28,830 bases of DNA from an uncultured Planctomycetaceae bacterium. GTDB taxonomy: Bacteria > Planctomycetota > Planctomycetia > Pirellulales > Pirellulaceae. Under the pieces are notes generated by a model. That model saw nothing but the letters and a program-made list of their open reading frames with translations, had not been told where the DNA came from and ran no database searches. Below, piece by piece: positions 1 to 8,509 of the stretch; within the stretch, counting starts at the first letter, position 1, and every line of letters begins with the position of its first letter. The translations under genes and the position numbers were made by a program. The stretch covers positions 1 to 28,830 of the forward strand of contig CALELC010000461.1 in the NCBI GenBank assembly GCA_937904535.1, given 5' to 3'.

Positions 1-27
1 GCTACCGGCGCTACCGGCGCTACCGGC
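1..27. repeat. Tandem 9-bp repeat (3 copies of GCTACCGGC)
   Basis: Three perfect head-to-tail copies of GCTACCGGC lie at the window edge and may continue upstream. Because the period is a multiple of three, the array is neutral to reading frame and gives LPA repeats in the open frame. Confidence 0.8.
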
Positions 28-109
28 GAAACTGGCGCGACTGCTGTTTGCCTGGGACGATCGCTGGATTGAGCACACGCTGCTGCGAGGCCGAGCCGTG
101 TTTCCCTAG
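2..109 (+). CDS. 3' end of an unidentified protein (5' partial)
   Basis: An open frame enters from the left edge and ends at TAG 107-109. It encodes about 35 residues: an LPA-LPA-LPA repeat, then a hydrophobic/basic stretch (KLARLLFAW) and the tail LLRGRAVFP. The LPA repeat comes from three tandem copies of the 9-mer GCTACCGGC at 1-27. Frame 1 is also open briefly, reading (ATG) repeats, but stops at 70-72. The frame-2 reading looks more protein-like, but this is a weak call and no family can be assigned from so short a tail. Confidence 0.35.
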   Translation, partial: LPALPALPAKLARLLFAWDDRWIEHTLLRGRAVFP

Positions 110-217
110 CGGCGATGTGAAGTCGTTGGCGGAGCTGAAGGCCACGGAGCCGCTACGTGTTTGCTAACCGATGCTGCAGACAGCGAGTAGGATGGCAATT
201 TTGCGCCTCCTAATCGA

Positions 218-967
218 ATGGGCGTCCCCGTTGAGATGACACTTTCGCGAACTAGCAGCCTCCCTGCACCGGTGTTCCGCGTACGGCAATTGACGAAGGT
301 CTACCCGATGGGGGACGTCTCCGTGCATGCGCTCCGCGGGGTCGACATCGACATCTGGGCTGGCGAGTTCACGGTGATGCTCGGCCCCAGTGGCAGCGGC
401 AAATCAACTCTGCTCAACATGCTGGGCGGGCTCGACCTGCCGAGCGGCGGCTCCATCCACTTTCGCGACCAGAACCTGACCACCGCGACGCAAAAGCAGT
501 TGACGCTGTACCGCCGCCGCAGCGTCGGGTTTGTGTTTCAGTTTTACAATCTGATCCCCAGCCTTACCGCTGGCGAAAACGTAGCGCTGGTAACGGACAT
601 CACGCCCGGTGGAATGACACCTCAGGAAGCGCTCGCCGCGGTCGGCATGGCCGAACGAGCCGACAGCTTTCCGTCTCAGCTCTCCGGTGGCCAACAGCAG
701 CGTGTCGCGATCGCTCGGGCAATCGCCAAACGCCCTGAAGTGTTGCTGTGTGACGAACCGACCGGAGCGCTCGACTTGGCTACCGGGATCGGAGTGCTGG
801 AGGCGATCGCTCACATCAATCGCTCGCTCGGGACCACGACGATCGTGATCACTCATAACGTCACGATCGGCCAAATGGCCGACCGGATTGTGACGATGCG
901 TGATGGTCAGATTGCCGAGGATCACCGCAACGAGCACAAGCTGCTGCCGCGGGAGCTGACCTGGTGA
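218..967 (+). CDS. ABC transporter ATP-binding protein (LolD/MacB/DevA type)
   Basis: This is the ATPase subunit of a MacB/DevBCA-like exporter and would act on the cytoplasmic face of the inner membrane. Numbered from the first ATG, it shows Walker A GPSGSGKST (56-64), the Q-loop Gln in FVFQFYNL (about 108), signature LSGGQQQR (155-162), Walker B VLLCDEP (175-181) and the H-loop His (213). At 249 residues it has the usual length of the family. ATG 236 (MTLSRTSS) is an equally plausible start; neither has a strong ribosome-binding site. Its TGA (965-967) overlaps the GTG start (964) of the permease, so the two are translationally coupled. The substrate cannot be read from the sequence. Confidence 0.95.
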   Translation: MGVPVEMTLSRTSSLPAPVFRVRQLTKVYPMGDVSVHALRGVDIDIWAGEFTVMLGPSGSGKSTLLNMLGGLDLPSGGSIHFRDQNLTTATQKQLTLYRRRSVGFVFQFYNLIPSLTAGENVALVTDITPGGMTPQEALAAVGMAERADSFPSQLSGGQQQRVAIARAIAKRPEVLLCDEPTGALDLATGIGVLEAIAHINRSLGTTTIVITHNVTIGQMADRIVTMRDGQIAEDHRNEHKLLPRELTW

Positions 968-3333
968 ACCTCCGGACGCTGGACCGCAAGCTGCTCCGTG
1001 AACTCCGCGATTCCGCCGGAGCCTCGGCAGCCATCTTGCTGGTGATCGCCGCTGGCGTGTCCGTGTTCGTCATGGCGCTGAGTACGCTCGGGTTTCTCAG
1101 TCACACCCGCGACGCGTACTACGATCGCTACCGGATGCCCGACGTGTTTGCATCGCTCAGCCGTGCGCCGCTGCAGGTCGCCGAACAAATCGCACAGATC
1201 CCCGGAGTCGCCACGGTTGAGACCCGTGTCGTGGCTGATGTAACGCTTACAGTTCCGGGGCTACAGGAGCCCGCGTCGGGACGTCTGGTGTCGTTACCGG
1301 CTGACGGTAAACCCGGACTGGCGGCGATTCACCTGGTCAGTGGGCGACTGCCGGACTGGGACGCCGCGGATGAAGTGATTGCCGGTCAAGCGTTTGTCGA
1401 AGCCAACGGCTTGCCGTTAGGCAGTTCGATCTCTGGAGTGCTCAATGGACGGCTGCAGCGGATGAGAATCGTCGGTATCGCGCTGTCGCCGGAATACATC
1501 TTCCAAATCGGACCCGGTGCTTTCTTGCCCGATGACCGTCGCTTCGGCGTCTTCTGGACTTCGCGGCAGCATCTGGAAGCCGCTTTTGATATGGACGGCG
1601 CTTTCAATGATGTGACGCTGCGTTTGATGCGCGGCGTCTCCACTCCCCCGGTGATCGCTCAGCTCGACCAAATCTTAGAACCTTATGGGGGCATTGGAGC
1701 TTATGATCGCAGTGATCAAGTTTCGGCCCGATTTCTCAGCGATGAGATCAAGCAGTTGCGGGCGACAGGTTTGATTGTGCCGATCATTTTCTTGAGCGTG
1801 GCTGCGTTCTTACTCAACGTGGTGCTTGCCCGCCGGATCGAATTGCAGCGGGCGTCGATCGCAACGATCAAGGCGTTCGGTTACAGCGGTCTGGAGATCG
1901 CTTGGCATTACCTCAAGTTTGCGCTGTTGATCTCGGTCGGCGGGGCGGTGCTCGGTGCCGGACTCGGGTCGTGGCTGGCTGCTGGGTTGTTTCAACTCTA
2001 TGCGCAGTTCTACCGGTTCCCCGAAATTGTATTTGAGCCGAACGTCAAGATCATGCTTGCCGGCGCGATGGTGAGCATTCTCAGCGGGACCGCCGGAGCC
2101 TGGGTCGCGGTCCACCGTGTGGTTGCTCTGCAGCCGGCTGAGGCGATGCGGCCCGCCGCTCCGGCCCGATTCCATCGCGGCTGGCTCGACCGATTGTGGG
2201 TGCTGCTGCGGTTGCCACCGGTGATGGTGATGGTTCTGCGTCGGTTGCGGCGACGCCCGTTAGCAACCGGGCTATCGATGTTGGGTATCGCCTTCTCGGT
2301 CGCGGTGTTGCTGATCAGCAATTTTGGCATCGATGCGATCGAGTACATGATGAACTTTCAATTCTCGATCGCTCAGCGCCAAGATATTCAGGTAACTTTT
2401 CAGCATGCCTCGGCGCCCTCGTCACTGCATGAGTTAAGGAATATCCCGGGTGTGATTCGCGTCGAGCCCTATCGTGCGATTGCGATCCGGTTGCGTCACG
2501 GATCTTATGACCGCCGTACCGTTGTGATGGGGTTGGACGAGGCTCGTCAGCTGTATCGTTTGCTCGACAGCGAGGGGCAGCCGATTCGCGTGCCGCCGAG
2601 CGGACTGGTACTTTCCGACAAATTGGCGGAGTTGCTTCACGTCGTTCCAGGGCAAGACGTGCGGGTGGAAGTCCTGGAAGAGCGTCGCCAACATGTCGAT
2701 GTCCCCGTTGTAGGGATCGCTAAAGAGTTCTCCGGAATCAACGCCTACATGAATCGAGAGGCCCTGCACCGCTTGTTGCAGGAAGATTTGCGGCTGAGCG
2801 GCGCCTACCTGAGTATCGATACTCGTCATCAACAAGAGATTTATGACACCTTGCAAGAGATTCCGCGCACTGCGGGAGTAGCGATCAAACAGGCGGCACT
2901 TCAAAGCTTTCGCAAAACCGTTCATGAAAATCAGTCAAAGATGCAGGGCTTTAACTATATGTTTGCCTGCGTGATCGCCTTAGGCGTGGTCTATAACATG
3001 GCACGGATTACGATGACCGAGCAGCAACGGGAACTGGCCACGTTGCGGGTGATTGGGTTTACGCGGCTGGAGGTCTCCGTCATGTTTCTTGGCGAGCTCA
3101 TGTTGGTCACGTTGGCCGCGGTACCGCTCGGCTGGCTGATCGGGACCGGGCTGTGTTACTCGATGGTGAAGGGGTTTGAATCGGAGATGTACCGGATTCC
3201 GCTGATTATCAGCCGCTCCAATCTGTTGATGTCCGCTGCGATCACAGCAGTCGCAGCGCTGGCCAGTGGGCTGATCGTACGGCGGTCGCTGGACCAACTC
3301 GACTTGGTCGAAGTTCTCAAAGCGCATGGTTAA
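964..3333 (+). CDS. ABC transporter permease, FtsX family, two FtsX domains
   Basis: This 789-residue membrane protein starts at GTG 964 inside the stop of the ATPase gene. It has an N-terminal membrane segment (about 20-42) and a MacB-like periplasmic domain (about 45-260). Membrane segments follow at about 270-290, 315-345 and 360-385, making the first FtsX domain. A second unit has a segment at about 435-455, a second extracytoplasmic domain (about 460-650) and three C-terminal segments (about 660-785). The two-fold arrangement matches DevC/LolC/E-type permeases that carry both halves in one chain. The cytoplasmic loops with ELQRASIATIKAFGYS and ELATLRVIGFTRLE are the usual FtsX coupling regions. 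With its neighbours it forms a complete exporter apart from an outer-membrane channel, which is not in the window. Confidence 0.93.
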   Translation: MNLRTLDRKLLRELRDSAGASAAILLVIAAGVSVFVMALSTLGFLSHTRDAYYDRYRMPDVFASLSRAPLQVAEQIAQIPGVATVETRVVADVTLTVPGLQEPASGRLVSLPADGKPGLAAIHLVSGRLPDWDAADEVIAGQAFVEANGLPLGSSISGVLNGRLQRMRIVGIALSPEYIFQIGPGAFLPDDRRFGVFWTSRQHLEAAFDMDGAFNDVTLRLMRGVSTPPVIAQLDQILEPYGGIGAYDRSDQVSARFLSDEIKQLRATGLIVPIIFLSVAAFLLNVVLARRIELQRASIATIKAFGYSGLEIAWHYLKFALLISVGGAVLGAGLGSWLAAGLFQLYAQFYRFPEIVFEPNVKIMLAGAMVSILSGTAGAWVAVHRVVALQPAEAMRPAAPARFHRGWLDRLWVLLRLPPVMVMVLRRLRRRPLATGLSMLGIAFSVAVLLISNFGIDAIEYMMNFQFSIAQRQDIQVTFQHASAPSSLHELRNIPGVIRVEPYRAIAIRLRHGSYDRRTVVMGLDEARQLYRLLDSEGQPIRVPPSGLVLSDKLAELLHVVPGQDVRVEVLEERRQHVDVPVVGIAKEFSGINAYMNREALHRLLQEDLRLSGAYLSIDTRHQQEIYDTLQEIPRTAGVAIKQAALQSFRKTVHENQSKMQGFNYMFACVIALGVVYNMARITMTEQQRELATLRVIGFTRLEVSVMFLGELMLVTLAAVPLGWLIGTGLCYSMVKGFESEMYRIPLIISRSNLLMSAAITAVAALASGLIVRRSLDQLDLVEVLKAHG

Positions 3334-4582
3334 TGGGATTGGTTGCAGGATGCTCATGATTTCAGGAACTGTATTGAGTGCAGCGACCCGACGGGGCTTA
3401 TTGTGGGCCGCCGCGGCCGCTGTTGCGCTGGCAGTGATTGTCTACTTGTTGCGGCCTGATCCCCTGCCGGTCGATCTCGCAGTCGTCAGCCGCGGTCCGC
3501 TGGCCGTGACCGCGCGCGAGGATGGGCTCACGCGAATCCGTGAACGTTATGAGGTTTCCACGCCGCTGGCCGGACGCCTGCAAAGGATTGAACTCGACGT
3601 CGGCGACGAAGTTGTGGCCGAGCAGACGGTGCTTGCCAGGCTGGAACCGACTTTGCCTTCGCTGCTAGATCCACGCACTTTGGCCCAGGCCCAAGCCCGC
3701 GTCCGCGCCGCTGAGCGACGACTGGAGCTGGCGAAATTGCAACAGGAATCAGCCCTCGCCGAGGCCGAACATGCGCAATCGGAACGCGTGCGGATCTACC
3801 AGTTGCACCGGCAAGGTGCTGCGTCCGATAGCGAACATCAGCAGGCCGAACTGCAGGCGCGGCTGACCGCCGATGCACAGCGAGCCGCCAAGTACGCGGT
3901 CGAAATCGCCCAGTACGAATGGGAACTGGAAAAGTCGGCGCTGCTGCTCGCTCAAGGAACTGAATCCGAGGATGCCAGCGAAATGGAACTGGTGATTCGG
4001 GCTCCAGTCAGCGGTCGCGTGCTCCGCCTGCGACAGGAGAACTCGGCGGTCATTCCGGTCGGCACCGTGCTGATGGAGATCGGTGATCCCCATGACTTAG
4101 AATTGGTGGTCGATGTGCTGTCGCGCGATGCTGTCCGCATTCAGCCCGGTGCTGCGGTCGAGGTGCATCGCTGGGGCGGCGACCAGACGCTACACGGCAG
4201 CGTGCGATATGTGGAACCGGCGGGCTTTACGAAGTTCTCGGCGCTCGGAGTAGAAGAGCAACGCGTCAACGTGATCATCGACTTGTTGGAACCGCCTGAG
4301 CAGCGGCCGACGCTGGGCGATGCCTTTCGCGTGGAAGCCGAGATCACGCTGTGGCAGACCCCAGAGGCGCTGCGGATTCCGACCAGCGCCCTGTTTCGTT
4401 CCGGCCAGACCTGGGCCACGTTCATCGTCCGCGACGGAACCGCTGAGCTGCGGCAACTAGAGATCGGTGCGATGAACGAAGCATTTGCTGAGGTGCTGTC
4501 GGGTGTCGAGGAGGGCGACACCGTTATCGAATATCCCGGTGACCGCATCGAACCGAGTGTGGCCATCGTGCCGCGAGCTTGA
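3326..4582 (+). CDS. HlyD/MFP-type periplasmic adaptor protein
   Basis: This is a membrane-fusion (adaptor) subunit for the ABC exporter just upstream. It has one N-terminal membrane anchor (residues about 27-45, LLWAAAAAVALAVIVYLL) and a split biotinyl-lipoyl-like domain (STPLAGRLQRIELDVGDEV and APVSGRVLRLRQENSAVIPVG). Between these halves is a long Ala/Glu/Gln-rich helical hairpin (about 115-215), followed by beta-barrel and membrane-proximal domains (LRIPTSALFRSG). ATG 3326 overlaps the permease stop by 8 bases. ATG 3350, preceded by GCAGG, and ATG 3356 are alternative starts that keep the anchor. The three overlapping genes read as one operon. Confidence 0.92.
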   Translation: MVNGIGCRMLMISGTVLSAATRRGLLWAAAAAVALAVIVYLLRPDPLPVDLAVVSRGPLAVTAREDGLTRIRERYEVSTPLAGRLQRIELDVGDEVVAEQTVLARLEPTLPSLLDPRTLAQAQARVRAAERRLELAKLQQESALAEAEHAQSERVRIYQLHRQGAASDSEHQQAELQARLTADAQRAAKYAVEIAQYEWELEKSALLLAQGTESEDASEMELVIRAPVSGRVLRLRQENSAVIPVGTVLMEIGDPHDLELVVDVLSRDAVRIQPGAAVEVHRWGGDQTLHGSVRYVEPAGFTKFSALGVEEQRVNVIIDLLEPPEQRPTLGDAFRVEAEITLWQTPEALRIPTSALFRSGQTWATFIVRDGTAELRQLEIGAMNEAFAEVLSGVEEGDTVIEYPGDRIEPSVAIVPRA

Positions 4583-4600
4583 AGTCGCAGCCAACCCTCA

Positions 4601-5539
4601 TCAGTACGATTGCACCACTTCTCGCCCTGCGCGGGTGCACTGAGCTTGATAGATGGCGTGGTCGATATTTTCCGACATGAACTGCACGCGACCGTCACCA
4701 TAGAGGAACTGAGTGCCGCCGGGATGCAGACTGCTGAAGTCTTCCATGTGCGCTCCGGGGTGGTTAGGCGGATGGTCGCCAACTCCCAGAATCCTCGCGA
4801 AGCTGTCTTCGCCGTTCGGCACGTTGCCCACCCAAGTCGACATCCCCAGCCGCGACGTGCGCTCGCCGATCAGGATCGTGGTGCTCGTCCCATCGATCAT
4901 GTCTGCAAACTTCAGCCGGCTGTTGTGAAAGAACATCCCGTCCGAGGTGCAGTGCTCGCCCAGCGGAGTTTCTTCACATTCGTCGAGCTCAAACGTTCCA
5001 TAGCAGCCGACGTAATTCGAGGTGGCCAAAGTCGCCAGCGGGCTATCGGAGTCGCGAGCGTGGATTTCCCACAGCGGCGCTCCGGTGTCTGAGCCGCACC
5101 GCAGGATCGAAATCGGTGTGGTCCGGTTGAGGCTGTTCGACTCGCTCAGCACCGTCCGGTTGAAATCAAGGTTCTCATACAATGCCGTCTGTTCGAGCTG
5201 CGGCAAGATCATCGCAGTCCAACCCCAGCCGCTGGCACCGTCGACAAAGTGTCGACCGGACTCATCATGGCCGAGCCAACCGGCCGGGAAAAACTTGTGG
5301 GTGTCGTGGTAGTTGTGCAGCGCGATGCCGATCTGCTTAAAGCTGTTCTGGCACTGCATGCGGCGGGCGGCCTCGCGAGCGCTTTGGACCGCAGGAAGCA
5401 ACAGCCCGACCATCACGCCGATAATCGCGATCACCACCAGCAGTTCGACCAAGGTGAAGCCGTGCGCCCGACGTCGGGACGGCGCGGCGGCTGGCTGTGG
5501 CCGGTGGGCAGGGAGAGGGGCGTTCCAGGTCCGATTCAT
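4601..5539 (-). CDS. DUF1559 domain-containing protein with pilin-like N-terminus
   Basis: This is a 312-residue member of a family greatly expanded in planctomycetes. A basic, Pro/Ala-rich leader (residues 1-27) precedes a type IV prepilin-like cleavage/methylation motif (HGFTLVELLVVIAIIG, about 27-42) and a hydrophobic helix. The DUF1559 body follows (SAREAARRMQCQNSFKQIGIALHNY). The C-terminus carries the family H-x9-DG motif (HPGGTQFLYGDG). The protein is presumably processed by a prepilin peptidase and displayed at the envelope; its specific role is unknown. It converges on the adaptor gene with an 18-base gap that holds no visible terminator. A good sigma70-like promoter lies upstream. 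Confidence 0.95.
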   Translation of the reverse strand: MNRTWNAPLPAHRPQPAAAPSRRRAHGFTLVELLVVIAIIGVMVGLLLPAVQSAREAARRMQCQNSFKQIGIALHNYHDTHKFFPAGWLGHDESGRHFVDGASGWGWTAMILPQLEQTALYENLDFNRTVLSESNSLNRTTPISILRCGSDTGAPLWEIHARDSDSPLATLATSNYVGCYGTFELDECEETPLGEHCTSDGMFFHNSRLKFADMIDGTSTTILIGERTSRLGMSTWVGNVPNGEDSFARILGVGDHPPNHPGAHMEDFSSLHPGGTQFLYGDGRVQFMSENIDHAIYQAQCTRAGREVVQSY

Positions 5540-5623
5540 CGTTGGCGTCCTCGCACAAACGGAGGGTGAAACCGCATCGCCAAGCTCGCTGCACTTGGAG
5601 ATTAATTGCAGTCGGTATGTAAC

Positions 5624-5651
5624 AATCTACGAAGCGCTCCACACGCGTCAA
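5624..5651 (-). promoter_or_regulatory. Putative sigma70-type promoter of the DUF1559 gene
   Basis: On the minus strand TTGACG (5646-5651), a 16-base spacer and TAGATT (5624-5629) lie about 85 bases upstream of the ATG at 5539. The -35 box matches consensus at 5 of 6 positions and the -10 at 4 of 6. This is inferred from sequence only. Confidence 0.45.
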
Positions 5652-5980
5652 GACAGATGCAATCCGGTTGCACGAAAAAGTGCCGATTCTTCTGTTTCTG
5701 CTAGCATCCCGGACGCGGCCGAGACAAGCTGAAAAACCGTGCAGGGGACTCAAGCGGCGCAGGCGGCCGAGCGCTGTCCGCAAGCGGCATGTATCCGCAC
5801 AGAGATTGCATTTGCGAATCGCAGTGTAACGGTCCGCCGGTGGGCGTCAAGCTAAATGCATATGAATTGCAAAAGAAAGGCGGTCAGAGCCGCTGGTGGC
5901 GAAGCAGGACGCCCGGGGCCAACCGCTGGCGGCCGCTGGGAATAGTCGCCCGTGCTTGGGAACCGCAGTGCGCCGCAGAG
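5652..5980. other. Intergenic region downstream of the dihydroorotase gene
   Basis: About 330 bases lie between the dihydroorotase stop and the DUF1559 promoter. I see no convincing gene, tRNA or strong terminator. Short open frames here overlap on both strands without ribosome-binding sites or protein-like composition. Confidence 0.5.
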
Positions 5981-7435
5981 CTAGCCTGCTGGCCCGATCC
6001 CGCCGGCCGAATTCCAGTAGCCGCCGCGGGTGTGATCGAATCGCGGTTTGCACCCGCGCACGGCATCATCGAATGCCGCCTGGCCGCTACGGCAGTCAAA
6101 CACTCGGCGGCCACCGACCCAGGTCGTCAGCGGCCAGCCGCGCAGTGTAACTCCATCCCAGGGGCTCCAGCGGCATTTGGTGTGTTGTTCCGCATCGCGA
6201 ATCGTCCGCTCGGCCGCTAGATCGACGAGCACCACGTCGGCATCGTAGCCTGGAGCAATGCGACCTTTGCCAGTGATTCCCCAGACCCGCGCCGGCGCGT
6301 CGCACATCCAGTGCACCACTTGCTCGAGCGTAAACCGGCCCTCCGCCACTTCGTTGAGCATCAGCGGCAAGCTGTTCTCCACCGCCGGCAGGCCGGAGGG
6401 ACTTTGTGGATACGGCAGCTGCTTTTCTTCGAGCGTGTGCGGAGCGTGATCGGTAGCGATCACCTGAATGATGCCGTCGACGAGCGCCTGCCGCAGCGCT
6501 CGATTATCAGCTGCCGTCTTGATCGACGGATTCATCTGCACTCGCGTGCCGAGACGAGCGTAATCATCGAGGTTGAAAAACAGGTGGTGAGGACAAACCT
6601 CAGCCGTGATCATCGGTCCGGCTGCAGCGATCAGCGGCAACTCTGCAGCGGTCGATACGTGCAGGACGTGAAAACGGTGCTGATGCCGCTGAGCCAAATC
6701 GATCGCGCGACCGGTGGCGATCACTGCTGCTTGAGTGTCCCTAATGTTGGAGTGATCAGCGACGTTGGTCGTGCCGGCCAGGCGAGCGGCATTGGCGCGC
6801 ACCGTCGACTCGTCTTCGCAGTGGGCACAGATCGGCAACTGCGTCTCGGCAAAGATCCGCTCCAGCGCTTCCTGCTGGTCGACGAGCATGTCGCCGGTGC
6901 TGCTGCCGATGAAGATCTTGATGCCCGGAACTTCACTGGCAGCGATCAGTTCACTCAGGTTGTCGGTCGTCGCACCGATGTAAAAGCCATAGTTCACCAG
7001 CGACTTTTCCGCCGCGAGTTGCTCTTTCTGCCGCACACCGGCCAGTGTCACCGCGGGAGGCTTCGTATTGGGCATTTCCAGAAATGTGGTCACGCCGCCG
7101 GCGGCACAGGCGCGACTCGCCGTCGCCAGGTCTTCCTTGTGTGTCAGTCCCGGGTCACGAAAGTGAACTTGGTCGTCGATCACACCGGGCAACAGGTGCA
7201 AGCCTTGGGCGTCGATGATCTGATCGGCCGAGGTGGCGCGCGAGGCATCGATATCGAGAATGCCATCGCCGCTGAAGAGTACATCGGCGATGCGCGGGCC
7301 ATCGGGAAACACAACCGTCGCGCCGCGGACCAAGGTTCGGGCTGCGGTCGGACGAGACGTGGACGTTGCAGACAAAGTTACCAATCCAAAGTGAGAACTG
7401 AACCGAACCGGGACTGACCCTTTCCGGCGAGACAT
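5981..7435 (-). CDS. pyrC: Dihydroorotase (class I amidohydrolase), QxH variant
   Basis: The protein is predicted to catalyse reversible cyclisation of carbamoyl-aspartate to dihydroorotate in pyrimidine synthesis. It shows the amidohydrolase metal-site layout: DDQVHFRDPGLTHKED (about 87-102), a Lys at 173 in GIKIFIGSSTGD that may be the carboxylated lysine, His 205 (CAHCED), His 259 (HVLHVST) and catalytic Asp 329 (IATDHAPH). NPSIKTAADNRAL is typical of dihydroorotase rather than hydantoinase. The first His of the usual HxH is Gln (Q89), which I recall from Bacteroidetes-type PyrC. The annotated ATG gives about 35 extra N-terminal residues before LVRGATVVFPDG, so the true start may be an internal TTG or GTG. 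It has no obvious operon partner. Confidence 0.92.
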   Translation of the reverse strand: MSRRKGSVPVRFSSHFGLVTLSATSTSRPTAARTLVRGATVVFPDGPRIADVLFSGDGILDIDASRATSADQIIDAQGLHLLPGVIDDQVHFRDPGLTHKEDLATASRACAAGGVTTFLEMPNTKPPAVTLAGVRQKEQLAAEKSLVNYGFYIGATTDNLSELIAASEVPGIKIFIGSSTGDMLVDQQEALERIFAETQLPICAHCEDESTVRANAARLAGTTNVADHSNIRDTQAAVIATGRAIDLAQRHQHRFHVLHVSTAAELPLIAAAGPMITAEVCPHHLFFNLDDYARLGTRVQMNPSIKTAADNRALRQALVDGIIQVIATDHAPHTLEEKQLPYPQSPSGLPAVENSLPLMLNEVAEGRFTLEQVVHWMCDAPARVWGITGKGRIAPGYDADVVLVDLAAERTIRDAEQHTKCRWSPWDGVTLRGWPLTTWVGGRRVFDCRSGQAAFDDAVRGCKPRFDHTRGGYWNSAGGIGPAG

Positions 7436-7714
7436 CCGAGCGAACCCCGGCGATCCGACATCCGTTGCCAGACCTCGACCTCCGCACCTGCAGATCCAAT
7501 TGCCTTCGGCGTGAGCGCAGGATCATCACCGCATGAGCCAGAGCCGGCAAATTGCAAAACCGGTGAGTTACCCCGCCACCGGCCATCGACAGCCAGCGCG
7601 AGGCCATTTTACGATCTTTAGAAGTGAGTGCGAGGCACGCTGACAAGCTCCCGAGACGATGCTCGGGCGACCACCCACGGCAGCCAGCGCGATCGGTGGA
7701 GCGGTCGGTAACCG

Positions 7715-8467
7715 ATGTTCGAGATCGAAACCTTTTGGATTTTGGCCCTGGTGTTGTCGCTGGGCACGTTCGTGCAAGCGGCGTCGGGGTTCGCAGCTGG
7801 CTTGCTGATCGTTTCGGTGCTCGTGTGGCTGGGCTACGGCATCCCGGAGGCGCAGGTCGCCCTGTTGGTGGCCACACTGCCTCAGAACCTGTGGGGCGTG
7901 TGGTCGTTTCGCGACGCCATCGAGCCGCGAATCTTGGCGTGGCCGGCGGTGGGGCGACTGGCGTTTTTGCCCGTCGGTATCGGTGTGCTCAAGCAGCTGG
8001 AAAGCCTGCCGCTGGAGACGCTCAAGCAAGTGGTCGGCGGCGTGATGCTGTTGGTCACGCTGAGCATCGTGGTGCTGCGGCCGATGCCGCGAACGCAACT
8101 GCATCCGCTGTGGGGCTGGTTGGCTTTTCCAGCTTCAGGCTTCTTGCAAGGGCTCGTCGGCATGGGTGGTCCTGCGATGGTGTTGTGGGTCCAGGCCCAC
8201 GACTGGGACACGCGTCGGAGCCGCGGTTTCTTGTTCGCGATGTATTTGATCAGTCTGTTTCCGGCGCTGGCGATGATCGGCTGGACGTTCGGCCCGCGAT
8301 TGATTGCAACCGCGGTGATGTCGATCGCGCTGACCCCAGCGGTGCTGCTGGTCACGACCTGGGGGCTCCGCGCCGGGACCTGGCTGGGCCGCAAGCGCCT
8401 GCGACGCGTCACGTTGGCGCTGCTGGTCGTGATGGGCGTGTCGAGTTTGTTGGCACCGCTGCTGTAG
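7715..8467 (+). CDS. Sulfite exporter TauE/SafE family permease
   Basis: This is a 250-residue integral membrane protein with about eight hydrophobic segments. It carries the family's two glycine-rich half-repeats: the N-terminal FVQAASGFAAGLLIV and the internal ASGFLQGLVGMGGPAMVLW. This duplication is the hallmark of TauE/SafE (DUF81) permeases, which move small anions such as sulfite or organosulfonates. The actual substrate cannot be deduced. It stands alone on the plus strand, divergent from the dihydroorotase gene and convergent with the ceramidase-like gene 42 bases downstream. ATG 7715 is the natural start because the first helix follows immediately. Confidence 0.92.
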   Translation: MFEIETFWILALVLSLGTFVQAASGFAAGLLIVSVLVWLGYGIPEAQVALLVATLPQNLWGVWSFRDAIEPRILAWPAVGRLAFLPVGIGVLKQLESLPLETLKQVVGGVMLLVTLSIVVLRPMPRTQLHPLWGWLAFPASGFLQGLVGMGGPAMVLWVQAHDWDTRRSRGFLFAMYLISLFPALAMIGWTFGPRLIATAVMSIALTPAVLLVTTWGLRAGTWLGRKRLRRVTLALLVVMGVSSLLAPLL

Positions 8468-8509
8468 CGTTGTGGGAGTCAACCACCGGGGACGTGTGCC
8501 GCGGAGCTG

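Noticed and set aside
6311..7417. 368-codon plus-strand frame opposite the dihydroorotase gene
   Set aside because: The minus strand encodes all the dihydroorotase metal-site motifs, and the plus frame has no recognisable domain.
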